DNA from: Pantoea anthophila
GTDB lineage: Bacteria; Pseudomonadota; Gammaproteobacteria; Enterobacterales; Enterobacteriaceae
Direction: 5' to 3'
Length of the DNA stretch: 64,000 nt
Assembly: GCF_006494375.1 (NCBI RefSeq)
Contig: NZ_VHIZ01000041.1
Location: 174,229-238,228, forward strand
Numbering within the stretch: the first letter of the stretch is position 1; every line of letters starts with the position of its first letter. Position numbers and translations under genes: made by a program. This document shows, in pieces, positions 8,116-15,470 of the stretch. The notes beneath the pieces were generated by a model. That model was not told the origin of the DNA, ran no database searches, and worked only from the letters and a program-made list of their open reading frames with translations.

Positions 8116-8394
8116 ATGCCGCAACAACTGATATACGAAAAAACTTTAAAAGATAACAACTCCGTAAAGATATTTGAAAGTGTGATGGAATCTGCAACCG
8201 CCACGCCTGAAGGTAAAGCCTGGGCGGCATGCGGTCTTTGGCAGAAAAAAGAGATAGACAAAATAAAAGTAAGAAAAGAATATAACGATCTGCCTGTAAC
8301 GCTATTAACGGGCGACATCCTCAGGCAGGAATCCTTAGAAAAGGTTATCGAAAATATACGACTACACGGATGCAAATTAAGGAGATCGAAATGA
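8116..8394 (+). pseudogene. C-terminal half of MchS3-like protein (separate 92-residue frame)
   Basis: Begins with ATG directly after the TAA of the preceding frame, in the same phase (TAAATG), and codes for 92 residues without a signal peptide of its own. It has two cysteines (C39 in WAACGLW and C86 in RLHGC) that could form a disulphide if exported, and a TLLTGDILRQE stretch I associate with MchS3-type proteins of microcin clusters. Made alone it would stay in the cytoplasm, which argues for a nonsense-broken exported protein. Its last four bases (ATGA) overlap the start of the microcin-like gene, so the two are translationally coupled. Function of the family is not known to me. Confidence 0.6.
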
Positions 8395-8594
8395 GAAACA
8401 TAGATAAGTCAGAAGCCGAACGCGTTGCTGGCGCCGTGAATATGAGTGATTCAGGCGAGCCAGAAAAAAACTTTATTATCTTCGGGGGAAGCCCGGATGA
8501 ATGGTTTGATAATATAAAAGTTTTCTCGACGCCAGGCCCAGGCCCTCTCAGCGTGTGTGCTGTTAATTTAACTCTCTCCGGCCTGCCTTTGTAA
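8391..8594 (+). CDS. Microcin/bacteriocin-like peptide precursor with double-glycine-type leader
   Basis: A 67-residue frame with AAGGAG seven bases before its ATG. The first 15 residues, MRNIDKSEAERVAGA, fit the class II microcin leader pattern (compare MREITESQLRYISGA of microcin H47, from memory), with Gly-Ala at the cleavage point. The predicted mature peptide has 52 residues, is acidic at its start (SDSGEPEK) and hydrophobic with Gly/Pro turns later (PGPGPLSVCAVNL), with one cysteine. It lacks the long Gly/Ala/Ser repeats and serine-rich tail of siderophore microcins. A terminator follows at 8601. No exporter or C39 peptidase is encoded in the window. Alternatives: a ribosomal peptide of another kind or a relic. 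Confidence 0.6.
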   Translation: MRNIDKSEAERVAGAVNMSDSGEPEKNFIIFGGSPDEWFDNIKVFSTPGPGPLSVCAVNLTLSGLPL

Positions 8595-8600
8595 GCCAGT

Positions 8601-8627
8601 AAGAAGCCTGTCCTGAGCAGGCTTCTT
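8601..8627 (+). terminator. Rho-independent terminator after the microcin-like gene
   Basis: AAGAAGCCTG and CAGGCTTCTT pair as a ten-base stem around a seven-base loop (8611-8617), ending in TTTCGTCCCTTTC. It begins seven bases after the microcin-like stop codon and closes the AT-rich island; GC content returns to normal beyond it. Confidence 0.75.
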
Positions 8628-8704
8628 TCGTCCCTTTCGACAATCCCTTAACGGCACACTCTCTGATTTGCCCGCTCAGCCTGAAGTAAGAACAAACCTG
8701 CACC

Positions 8705-9730
8705 TCAGGGAAGCGGCTGGCTGGAGCCGCGAACGATCAGTTCGCCGGAGAACACCTGTTCGGCAACCGGCAGGTCACTGCCATCAATACGGGCAATCAG
8801 TCGCTCCAGCGCACTGAAGCCAATCTGCCAGGTCGGCTGTTTCAGCGTGGTAATCCCGACACCAGCCAGCGCCGCCCACTCCAGTTCATCGAAACCGAGC
8901 AGGCCGATATCGCGGCCCCACTGCAGGTTGAGTCGCTGCAGCGATCGCGCCACCTGCAGCGTCAGCGCCCCGTTGGCGACCATCACCGCACAGCGTTTGC
9001 CCGCATGCTGCTGATGGAATGCCAGCAGCGCCGCGTCCAGCGCCTCGGGCTGATGCAGCACCACTTCCACATTCTGATGCTCAATCTGCGGATGCGCCGC
9101 CAGCAGATGGCGGAACGCCTGCAGACGCTCGCGGCGCGTATTGACACTGCCCAGCGGTTCACTGAGAAACATCAGAGCCTCATAGCCATTGTCGACCAGA
9201 TGGTGCGTAGCGGTTTCGGCGGCTTCGGCGTTGTTCAGGCCCACCACATCGCAGGGAAAATCGGGGATTTTGCGGTCAATCAGCACCATCGGCAGCAGGG
9301 ACTGCTGCAGATGATTCAGCACCTCTTCGCGCATCCCGACCGCATTAACCACGATGCCTTCAACCTGATAACTGCTCAGAAGCTGGAGGTAGTGCTGCTC
9401 CAGATCCACTTCGTTGTTGGTATTACACATAAGCAGCGTAAAGCCCTGCTCACGACAGGCGGCTTCAATGCCACTCATGACATCGACGGAATAGGGGTTA
9501 GTGATATCGGCGATAATCAGCCCAATCAGGCGCGTACGCCCGCGTTTCAGACCGCGTGCCATCTGGCTCGGACGATAGCTGAGGTCCGCTATCGCCTGTT
9601 CAATCCGCGCTTTCAGATCGGCGGAGAGCAGATGCAGTTCACCGTTCAGATAACGTGAAACGCTGGTTTTACCGGTCCGAGCCGCGTGAGCAACATCGCT
9701 GATGGTGGCGCGAGGCGGCCTGGTTTTCAT
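8705..9730 (-). CDS. LacI-family repressor, PtxS/KdgR-like
   Basis: A 341-residue LacI/GalR regulator: helix-turn-helix and hinge at about 5-60 (ATISDVAHAARTGKTSVSRYLNG; YRPSQMARGLKRG), then a periplasmic-binding-protein-like effector domain (LIGLIIADITNPY; GLLGFDELEW). I chose the ATG at 9730 (MKTRPPRATISDV); the longer frame to 9826 adds residues unlike the family. It resembles the 2-ketogluconate repressor PtxS, and the CCGG palindrome before kguE is the likely site. The AT-rich island separates it from the kgu genes. No matching palindrome precedes its own gene, so autoregulation through that motif is not evident. Confidence 0.85.
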   Translation of the reverse strand: MKTRPPRATISDVAHAARTGKTSVSRYLNGELHLLSADLKARIEQAIADLSYRPSQMARGLKRGRTRLIGLIIADITNPYSVDVMSGIEAACREQGFTLLMCNTNNEVDLEQHYLQLLSSYQVEGIVVNAVGMREEVLNHLQQSLLPMVLIDRKIPDFPCDVVGLNNAEAAETATHHLVDNGYEALMFLSEPLGSVNTRRERLQAFRHLLAAHPQIEHQNVEVVLHQPEALDAALLAFHQQHAGKRCAVMVANGALTLQVARSLQRLNLQWGRDIGLLGFDELEWAALAGVGITTLKQPTWQIGFSALERLIARIDGSDLPVAEQVFSGELIVRGSSQPLP

Positions 9731-9795
9731 GAGATATCCTGCAAAATTATAAATTCGGCAGAGACTAGCACAAGCGCAGCCCGGAGCAAAAAGCG

Positions 9796-10776
9796 CTACG
9801 CCGGTAATTGCAGCCAGGGCTGCCACAGGGTCTGTAACGTCTCCGGCGGCGCACCCTCGATCAGCCGGACAATCATCTCCGCCACCTGCTCTCCAGCCTG
9901 ATGTGGCGTTGCCTGACGAATCGCGACAATGGGATGATCGAGAATCGCATCCCCCGGTAATCCCTCCCAGCCTGCCAGCAGGATGGCATCCTCACCCGCT
10001 GCGCGTCCGGCCTGATGCAGCGCCACAGCCGCGCCTTCCGCCAGCGCACCACAGTCGGTGATGATCACCTCCGGCATCGGCCCCTCTGCCAGCCACTGCC
10101 GGGTCTGCTGATAGCCGGCACGGCGCGTCGGTGCCACTGCCGCCATCGCATAAGGCGCGAGATCACCCAGCGCCGTCAGATAGCCCTGACGCCGGTCGCG
10201 CGCGCGGCTGCTGTTCTCCTCACTGCCAAGCCAGGCGATCCGCCGCCGTCCCTGTGCCAGCGACCACTCCACCGCCAGCTGCGAACCGGCAAGGTGGTCA
10301 ACATCAAACCAGGCATAGGTGGCGGGCAGATCGCTGCGACCCAGCGTCAGAAAGCGAAAATCGGTCTGCAGCAGCGCATGAAGCCGATAGTCATCTGGCC
10401 GGGTGTGGCCGATAATCAGGGCATCGACAGCCCCGCTGCGCAACAGGCGGGTGAGCGCCGGAGGATTCTGCTGCTTATCTGTCAGCAGCAGCAGGTTAAT
10501 ATCATAACCGGCCAGGTGATGCTCCAGTGCCAGTAACATATCGCTGAAATCGCTGCCACTCAGAGGCGAAGCCCCCGGCGGACAGACCAGGCCCACCGCG
10601 TTAGCGCGACCGGTTTTCAGCCGTCTGGCTGCCGCATTAGGCCGGTAGCCGCGCCGTTGCGCCTCCGCTTCGATGCGTTTACGCGTCTCCTGAGCGACAT
10701 CCTGGTAACCATTGAGGGCGCGGCTGACGGTGGTGACAGAGAGACCTAAAACCGCCGCGATGGCTTTAAGAGACAT
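9796..10776 (-). CDS. LacI-family transcriptional regulator, target unknown
   Basis: A 326-residue LacI/GalR protein with the DNA-binding head MSLKAIAAVLGLSVTTVSRA and hinge YRPNAAARRLKTG (about residue 50), followed by a sugar-binding-type domain. I took the ATG at 10776 with TGGA upstream; the longer frame starts at a TTG (10797) inside a palindrome. It lies 65 bases before the PtxS-like gene, same strand, so the two may be cotranscribed. No sugar operon unaccounted for lies next to it; the effector is unknown. A TGATCAA-TTT-TTGATCA palindrome just upstream is a possible autoregulatory site. Confidence 0.82.
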   Translation of the reverse strand: MSLKAIAAVLGLSVTTVSRALNGYQDVAQETRKRIEAEAQRRGYRPNAAARRLKTGRANAVGLVCPPGASPLSGSDFSDMLLALEHHLAGYDINLLLLTDKQQNPPALTRLLRSGAVDALIIGHTRPDDYRLHALLQTDFRFLTLGRSDLPATYAWFDVDHLAGSQLAVEWSLAQGRRRIAWLGSEENSSRARDRRQGYLTALGDLAPYAMAAVAPTRRAGYQQTRQWLAEGPMPEVIITDCGALAEGAAVALHQAGRAAGEDAILLAGWEGLPGDAILDHPIVAIRQATPHQAGEQVAEMIVRLIEGAPPETLQTLWQPWLQLPA

Positions 10777-10790
10777 AGGGGAATTTCCAC

Positions 10791-10807
10791 TGATCAATTT
10801 TTGATCA
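10791..10807. promoter_or_regulatory. Inverted repeat before second LacI gene, possible operator
   Basis: TGATCAATTTTTGATCA is a perfect seven-base inverted repeat with a three-base centre, beginning 15 bases upstream of the chosen ATG. Its place suits self-repression by the LacI-type product, although it lacks the usual central CG step. It also carries two GATC Dam sites. Confidence 0.45.
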
Positions 10808-10878
10808 GGCTACCATAAAGCCTCTGCTGGCTCTATCCACAGAACGCTTTCTGGTGCTTTTAACGTGAGACTTTCCAG

Positions 10879-10905
10879 AAAAAAGGGCGCCCCCGGGAGG
10901 GGGCG
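10879..10905 (-). terminator. Rho-independent terminator of yiaD
   Basis: Read on the minus strand: CGCCCCC, loop TCCC, GGGGGCG, then CCC and a run of six T. It starts eight bases after the yiaD stop and is a strong intrinsic terminator. Confidence 0.85.
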
Positions 10906-10912
10906 ACCACGG

Positions 10913-11575
10913 TTAGCCCAGCGGGGTGAGTGTGATCTCAACGCGACGGTTTTGCGCTTTGCCGGCTTCGGTGCTGTTGGTGGCAACCGGGTTATCCGGG
11001 CCTGCCCCCTGCGTACGCAGGCGATCGCTGGCCACGCCCTGCACGATCAGCGCGCTGGCGACACTTTCAGCACGCTGCTGAGAGAGACGCATATTCAGCG
11101 CACGGGTGCCGGTGCTGTCGGTGTAACCCACGACGTTTACCGCCGTTTTTGGATACTCTTTCAGCACCATTGCAACACCGGTCAGGGTGTTTGCGCCTGC
11201 GGGTTTCAGATTGCTGCTGCTGGAGTCGAAGGTGACATTGTTAGGCATGTTCAGGACGATGTTATCGCCATTACGGGTCACGCTGACGCCGGTGCCGCGC
11301 ATCTTGTCACGCAGTTTCGCTTCCTGCACGTCCATGTAGTAGCCCACGCCACCGCCCAGTGCCGCACCGCTTGCGGCACCAATCAGGGCACCTTTACGGC
11401 GATCTTTCTTCGACGATGAAAGCACGCCGACACCGGCACCCACTAATGCGCCCAGGCCCGCGCCTACGCCTGACTTACCCGCCTGTGATTCACCGGTGTA
11501 AGGATTGGTGGTGCAGCCAGGCAGGGCCAGGCTGCCGCTCAGTAACAGGGTGATCGCGATTAATTTCTTCTGCAT
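10913..11575 (-). CDS. yiaD: OmpA-family lipoprotein YiaD
   Basis: A 220-residue outer-membrane lipoprotein, near identical in layout to E. coli YiaD (219). The signal peptide ends in a lipobox LPGC (Cys at about 21); a glycine-zipper region (GVGAGLGALVGAGVGVL; GALIGAASGAALGGGVGYY) covers about 35-80; the OmpA C-terminal peptidoglycan-binding domain follows (VNVVGYTDSTG; LSQQRAESVA; NRRVEITL). YiaD is linked to envelope integrity and suppresses BamD defects in E. coli. Single-gene unit with its own terminator at 10879-10905. Confidence 0.95.
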   Translation of the reverse strand: MQKKLIAITLLLSGSLALPGCTTNPYTGESQAGKSGVGAGLGALVGAGVGVLSSSKKDRRKGALIGAASGAALGGGVGYYMDVQEAKLRDKMRGTGVSVTRNGDNIVLNMPNNVTFDSSSSNLKPAGANTLTGVAMVLKEYPKTAVNVVGYTDSTGTRALNMRLSQQRAESVASALIVQGVASDRLRTQGAGPDNPVATNSTEAGKAQNRRVEITLTPLG

Positions 11576-11684
11576 TTTTGTTCCCTTACAGTCGAGACAC
11601 AGGGGAAAACCTTCCCCATAAGTGGCACGATTATGCCGCCTGTGGAACAGGGATGTATGAGGAAAAATCCTGATTTATGAAGAA

Positions 11685-12251
11685 TCAGCGGGTAATGGCA
11701 TCAGGATGGCAGAAACAGTTGCTCTGATGATCGTTTATCAGCCCGCAGGCCTGCATAAAGGAATAGCAGATTGTCGGGCCGATGAATTTAAAACCACGCT
11801 GCTTTAATGCCTTTGAGAGCGCAATGGCCTGCTCTGACGTGGTGGGGGCCAGGCTGTAGTCGGGATAATGGTGAACGATTTGCACGTTATCGACAAATTG
11901 CCAGACGAACTGGCTGAAATCCTCACCTTTCGCCTCCATTTCCAGGTAAGCGCGGGCATTCGCGATAATGGCGGCGATTTTGCCGGGATGGCGGATAATG
12001 CCGCTGTTCAGCAGCAACCGGTCGATCGCTGACGCGTCCATCTGCGCAATCGCCTGCGGATCAAACTGGTGAAACGCCGCGCGATAATTTTCCCGCTTTT
12101 TCAGCACGGTGATCCAGGAGAGTCCCGCCTGCTGTCCTTCCAGACAGAGCATCTCAAACAGCGCACGCTTGTCTCTCTGCGCCACCCCCCATTCCCTGTC
12201 GTGATAAGCCAGATAGAGGGGATCCTGTGTTACCCAACCACATCGTTGCAT
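11685..12251 (-). CDS. tag: DNA-3-methyladenine glycosylase I
   Basis: A 188-residue protein matching Tag of E. coli (187): starts MQRCGWV and has YHDREWG, LEGQQAGLSW and the conserved C-terminal part FKFIGPTICYSFMQACGLINDH with Cys/His zinc ligands (CFCHPD). It cuts 3-methyladenine from alkylated DNA as the first step of base excision repair, acting constitutively in the cytoplasm. It is a single gene on the minus strand, upstream of yiaD by about 110 bases. Confidence 0.96.
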   Translation of the reverse strand: MQRCGWVTQDPLYLAYHDREWGVAQRDKRALFEMLCLEGQQAGLSWITVLKKRENYRAAFHQFDPQAIAQMDASAIDRLLLNSGIIRHPGKIAAIIANARAYLEMEAKGEDFSQFVWQFVDNVQIVHHYPDYSLAPTTSEQAIALSKALKQRGFKFIGPTICYSFMQACGLINDHQSNCFCHPDAITR

Positions 12252-12403
12252 CGCTTTGTTCCTTTTAACGAGAATATTTTAGCGGTCCGCTTGATCTTAA
12301 AATTAATCGGTTGATAGTTAAACGATCAGCGGTTAAATAACAGAGACAGCGCGAATTTTAATTACGACGCCGGATAATAACTTCAGCCCTGCCTGGAGAA
12401 GAG

Positions 12404-13090
12404 ATGTCGCCGAAAAGCGGTTGGAAAGGTCTGAGAACCTGCTGTGCTGCATGGCTGTTAATCTTAATGGCACCGGCTTTTGCCCGGAGCGGCCTCTCTG
12501 CGCCGCCGCACGCCGACTTTCTGCCGGACTACGACACGATACTGGCAGAGAAGATCGCGCTGACGCCCCTCACCTTCAGTGACGAAAACCGCGCCCTGTT
12601 TGAAGCCGCCATTAACTCTCCCACCGCCTCACCCATCGCGCTGCACAGTGAAACCGGAAGCGCAGGCACCACCCCGCTGGGAAAACGCTACCGGGCTGGC
12701 GTGGAGATGCCTGTTGCGCCGTCGCTCACCACCGGGCCGGTGGCGCAGTATGCCGTCGATCCGCAACCCATAAACTGTCTGCAATGTGACTACAGCGATC
12801 AGCAGAGTCGCGAGCAGAGTGCCAGCGTCGGCTGGCGCATCGATTCGCAGCAGGGATGGATATCGCCCTGGGCGCAGCTCAGCTATCGCTATCTGCTGGC
12901 GGAGACGCCCCAGACTCCCCGCCGCGAGACGACGAACGGCCCGGATCAGAGCGAGGGCATCGACCTGAGTATCGGGGCGCAGCTGCCGCTGAACGACAAT
13001 CTGGCGGCTTTCGCCTCATTTTCACAAAACGAAGCGCTGAATAATCAGGAACAGCAACTTTACAGCTTCGGCTTCAGCGCCAGCTTCTGA
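12404..13090 (+). CDS. Hypothetical outer-membrane beta-barrel-like protein
   Basis: 228 residues with GGAGAAGAG in front of the ATG. Residues 1-27 are a signal peptide ending APAFA. The rest has alternating beta-type strands: SASVGWRIDSQQGWISPWAQLSYRYLL, then IDLSIGAQLPL and a final strand YSFGFSASF ending in phenylalanine, the Bam-recognised end of outer-membrane barrels. It looks like the last strands of an autotransporter translocator preceded by a short, unrelated region with a C-x-x-C pair (NCLQCDY). At this size only part of a 12-strand barrel is present, so it is either a small barrel or a truncated one. I cannot assign a function. Confidence 0.65.
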   Translation: MSPKSGWKGLRTCCAAWLLILMAPAFARSGLSAPPHADFLPDYDTILAEKIALTPLTFSDENRALFEAAINSPTASPIALHSETGSAGTTPLGKRYRAGVEMPVAPSLTTGPVAQYAVDPQPINCLQCDYSDQQSREQSASVGWRIDSQQGWISPWAQLSYRYLLAETPQTPRRETTNGPDQSEGIDLSIGAQLPLNDNLAAFASFSQNEALNNQEQQLYSFGFSASF

Positions 13091-13165
13091 GCGGGGCATA
13101 AAAAGAGAAAGGCGGTCGGGCGTTTAAAATATAATGAGCCTGCTAATCATTATACTGGTAACACT

Positions 13166-13846
13166 ATGCGCAACGATCTCACTCTTATTGGCCGCGAAAT
13201 CGCGGTTTTTCTGCTGGCAGCGCTGTTTCTTGCCCTCACCATCGTTCCTGTCTACATCGACGTCGCCTGGATGAACGACGCACTGCATGAGACCTCATTC
13301 ACCGAAACCACTCAGGAAGTGATGCTGGCGACCATCGCCACACTCTTTTTTATCGCGGCCCGACGCCGTCCCGATCAGCGCGGCGCGCTGACGCTGGTCG
13401 CCGGTTTTTACGCCTGTATGCTGATCCGTGAACTCGACTTCGTGTTTGATGCCATTCAGCATGGCAGCTGGGTCTGGTTTGCGCTGGCCGTCACCGCGGG
13501 CTCACTGGCCGTCGCGCTGCGCACGCCGAAAAAAAGCGTGCATGCGCTGGCTGCCCTGGTGCAGCACCGCAGCTGGCCGGTTATGGCCTCCGGCTTTTTA
13601 GTGGTGCTGGTCTTCTCCCGCCTGTTTGGTGTGCATGTGCTGTGGCAGCATCTGATGCTGGGGGATTACAACCGGGTGGTGAAAAACATGGCCGAAGAGG
13701 GGACTGAGCTGCTGGGATACAGCCTGTGCTGGCTCGCCTCGGTTCGCTATGTATGGCAGACCCGCCCTGCCGCTGCCGCCCTTACCGTGCGCGCACCGGA
13801 ATCTGTACCGGCCCGCCATGCCACGTCGCCGGTGACCTCACACTGA
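13166..13846 (+). CDS. Hypothetical inner-membrane protein
   Basis: 226 residues with about five or six hydrophobic segments (for example VFLLAALFLALTIVPVYI, VMLATIATLFFIA, WVWFALAVTAGSLAVAL, VMASGFLVVLVFSRLFGV) and a polar C-terminal tail. TATACT a short way upstream may be its -10 box. No family that I recognise; it lies 75 bases after the barrel-like gene on the same strand and 111 bases before dnaT. Conserved acidic residues in loops (RELDFVFD; MAEEGTELLGY) suggest a real protein. Function unknown. Confidence 0.65.
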   Translation: MRNDLTLIGREIAVFLLAALFLALTIVPVYIDVAWMNDALHETSFTETTQEVMLATIATLFFIAARRRPDQRGALTLVAGFYACMLIRELDFVFDAIQHGSWVWFALAVTAGSLAVALRTPKKSVHALAALVQHRSWPVMASGFLVVLVFSRLFGVHVLWQHLMLGDYNRVVKNMAEEGTELLGYSLCWLASVRYVWQTRPAAAALTVRAPESVPARHATSPVTSH

Positions 13847-13957
13847 CCCGCACTCCTGCTTTTTAAGCGATCCCCTCCGTTAAAAAAGGTACAATAACCC
13901 CTTCTGCGCCGGCGACAGGTTCCCGGCGCAAGGTGTTCGTTAACCTCAGGTCTTTTC

Positions 13958-14494
13958 ATGTCAGCTAAAATCTTAACTTCAACGCTCATTGGCCTGGATG
14001 CCTTCCGACAGGATCCGCTGACTGCCCTGCAGCAGGCGGAAAAGGGCACGCTGGCGGTGTTAGATAACTATGCGCCGGTGATGTATGCCATCACCCCGGC
14101 GCGTCTGGCCGAGCTGCTGGCGCTGGAAGCTGCCGCCCGGCAACCGAATGATGTGGCGCTGGATGACAGCCTGTATGACGATGCGCCCGCCGCGATCCAC
14201 ACACCGGCCGGGAAGTTCGCCATGTATCCGGGCTGGCAGCCGGATGCCGACTTTACGCGCCAGGCCGCGATCTGGGGCGTGGCGCTGGCTGAAGCCGTCA
14301 CGCCGGGCGAGCTGGCGGCCTTTGTCGCCTACTGGCAGGCGGAAGGCCGGATGTTCCATCATGTCCAGTGGCAGCAGAAACTGGCGCGCAGCATCCAGAT
14401 GAACCGCGCCGCAAATGGCGGGCAACCGAAGCGTGATATCACCCAGTTGCCCGATCCTGACCGTACCATTCCCGATGGTTTCCGAGGTGAATGA
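13958..14494 (+). CDS. dnaT: Primosomal protein DnaT
   Basis: 178 residues matching DnaT (primosomal protein I) of enterobacteria: begins [20 protein letters not shown], an N-terminal oligomerisation domain, then the C-terminal single-strand-DNA-binding domain ([43 protein letters not shown]). With PriA, PriB and DnaC it reloads the DnaB helicase at stalled forks. It overlaps dnaC by four bases (ATGA), so both are made from one message. A GC-rich dyad (13905-13931) lies in its leader. Confidence 0.95.
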   Translation: MSAKILTSTLIGLDAFRQDPLTALQQAEKGTLAVLDNYAPVMYAITPARLAELLALEAAARQPNDVALDDSLYDDAPAAIHTPAGKFAMYPGWQPDADFTRQAAIWGVALAEAVTPGELAAFVAYWQAEGRMFHHVQWQQKLARSIQMNRAANGGQPKRDITQLPDPDRTIPDGFRGE

Positions 14495-15234
14495 TGAAAA
14501 CGCCAAACGATCTCTTTAGCCGTCTGAAAAAAATGATGCCTGAAGGCACCCGCCCCAAATTTGCCAATGGCCAGGAGCTGCTGGCGTGGAATCAGGAGCA
14601 GGGTCGCCTGCGCTCAGAGGCGATAGTACGCGAGAACCGCGCCATGAAAATGCAGCGCGTGATGGGCCGTTCCGGCATTCGCGAACTGCATATCAACTGC
14701 TCGTTTGATAATTACCGGGTTGAGAATGAGGGCCAGCGTAAGGCGCTGGAGCTGGCACGGCAGTATGCCGCAGAATTTGACGGCAGCATCGCCAGCTTTG
14801 TCTTTTCAGGACGTCCCGGCACCGGTAAGAACCATCTGGCCGCGGCGATCGGCAATGACCTGATCCTGCGCGGCAAAAGCGTGCTGATCGTGACGGTCGC
14901 TGACCTGATGTCGAGCATGAAGGGTACCTTCAGCGGCAGCAGCGGCATTACCGAAGAGCGGCTGATTCAGGATCTGAGCAGTGTTGACCTGCTGGTGATC
15001 GATGAGATCGGTATGCAGAGCGAATCGCGCTATGAAAAAGTGATCATCAACCAGATCGTCGATCGCCGCTCCTCTTCCAAACGCCCGACCGGCATGTTAT
15101 CGAACCTCGACCATGCCGGTATGAATGCCCTGCTGGGCGAGCGCGTGATGGATCGTATGCGGCTTGGCAACAGCCTGTGGGTGCGGTTTGACTGGGAAAG
15201 TTACCGCAGCCGGGTGCGCGGCGACGAATATTAA
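14494..15234 (+). CDS. dnaC: DnaB helicase loader DnaC
   Basis: 246 residues from the ATG at 14494 (another ATG at 14491 is in frame). It is an AAA+ ATPase: Walker A SGRPGTGKNHL at about 105-115, Walker B VDLLVIDEIG, and the arginine-finger region GERVMDRMRLG. The N-terminal part binds DnaB. DnaC delivers DnaB helicase to oriC and, with DnaT, to restarted forks. The GKN form of Walker A, where most ATPases have GK(S/T), is also found in E. coli DnaC. Translationally coupled to dnaT. Confidence 0.95.
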   Translation: MKTPNDLFSRLKKMMPEGTRPKFANGQELLAWNQEQGRLRSEAIVRENRAMKMQRVMGRSGIRELHINCSFDNYRVENEGQRKALELARQYAAEFDGSIASFVFSGRPGTGKNHLAAAIGNDLILRGKSVLIVTVADLMSSMKGTFSGSSGITEERLIQDLSSVDLLVIDEIGMQSESRYEKVIINQIVDRRSSSKRPTGMLSNLDHAGMNALLGERVMDRMRLGNSLWVRFDWESYRSRVRGDEY

Positions 15235-15262
15235 TTCCTCCGCGCTGATGCCTCTTTCCGCA

Positions 15263-15290
15263 GGTGCGGCTCTCCTCCCGGGGCCGCACC
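15263..15290 (+). terminator. Hairpin after dnaC
   Basis: GGTGCGGC pairs with GCCGCACC around a 12-base loop, 28 bases after the dnaC stop. A pyrimidine-rich but not T-only stretch follows, so termination is plausible, not certain. Confidence 0.5.
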
Positions 15291-15384
15291 GCTGCCCTCT
15301 CGTTCTCTCCCTCTTATCCGAAACGCGCACCGTTTCGCTTACCCGCCCGCCTGCAGCCGAGGGTTATCCCTGATAGCGAGGTTG

Positions 15385-15400
15385 TGTGAAACAGCACACA
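15385..15400. promoter_or_regulatory. CRP-binding site before the ROK regulator
   Basis: TGTGAAACAGCACACA matches the CRP core TGTGA-N6-TCACA at nine of ten positions, inside a wider inverted repeat TTGTGTG-N6-CACACAA (15382-15401). It lies about 70-85 bases before the chosen start of the ROK gene, a usual activating distance. This suggests catabolite control of that regulator. Confidence 0.65.
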
Positions 15401-15470
15401 AAAGTGTCAGATCAACGTTTCTCACGGGCTGATACACTGAAATCTGTCTCCTCTGTTGGGTGGATCCGTG

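Noticed and set aside
7845..8156. 103-codon frame across the AT-rich island in another phase
   Set aside because: Overlaps the frame with the clear signal peptide and GGAGG site; no features of its own.
7978..8594. Possible complete microcin operon
   Set aside because: No exporter, peptidase or proven immunity gene is in the window, so only an orphan precursor and partner can be claimed.
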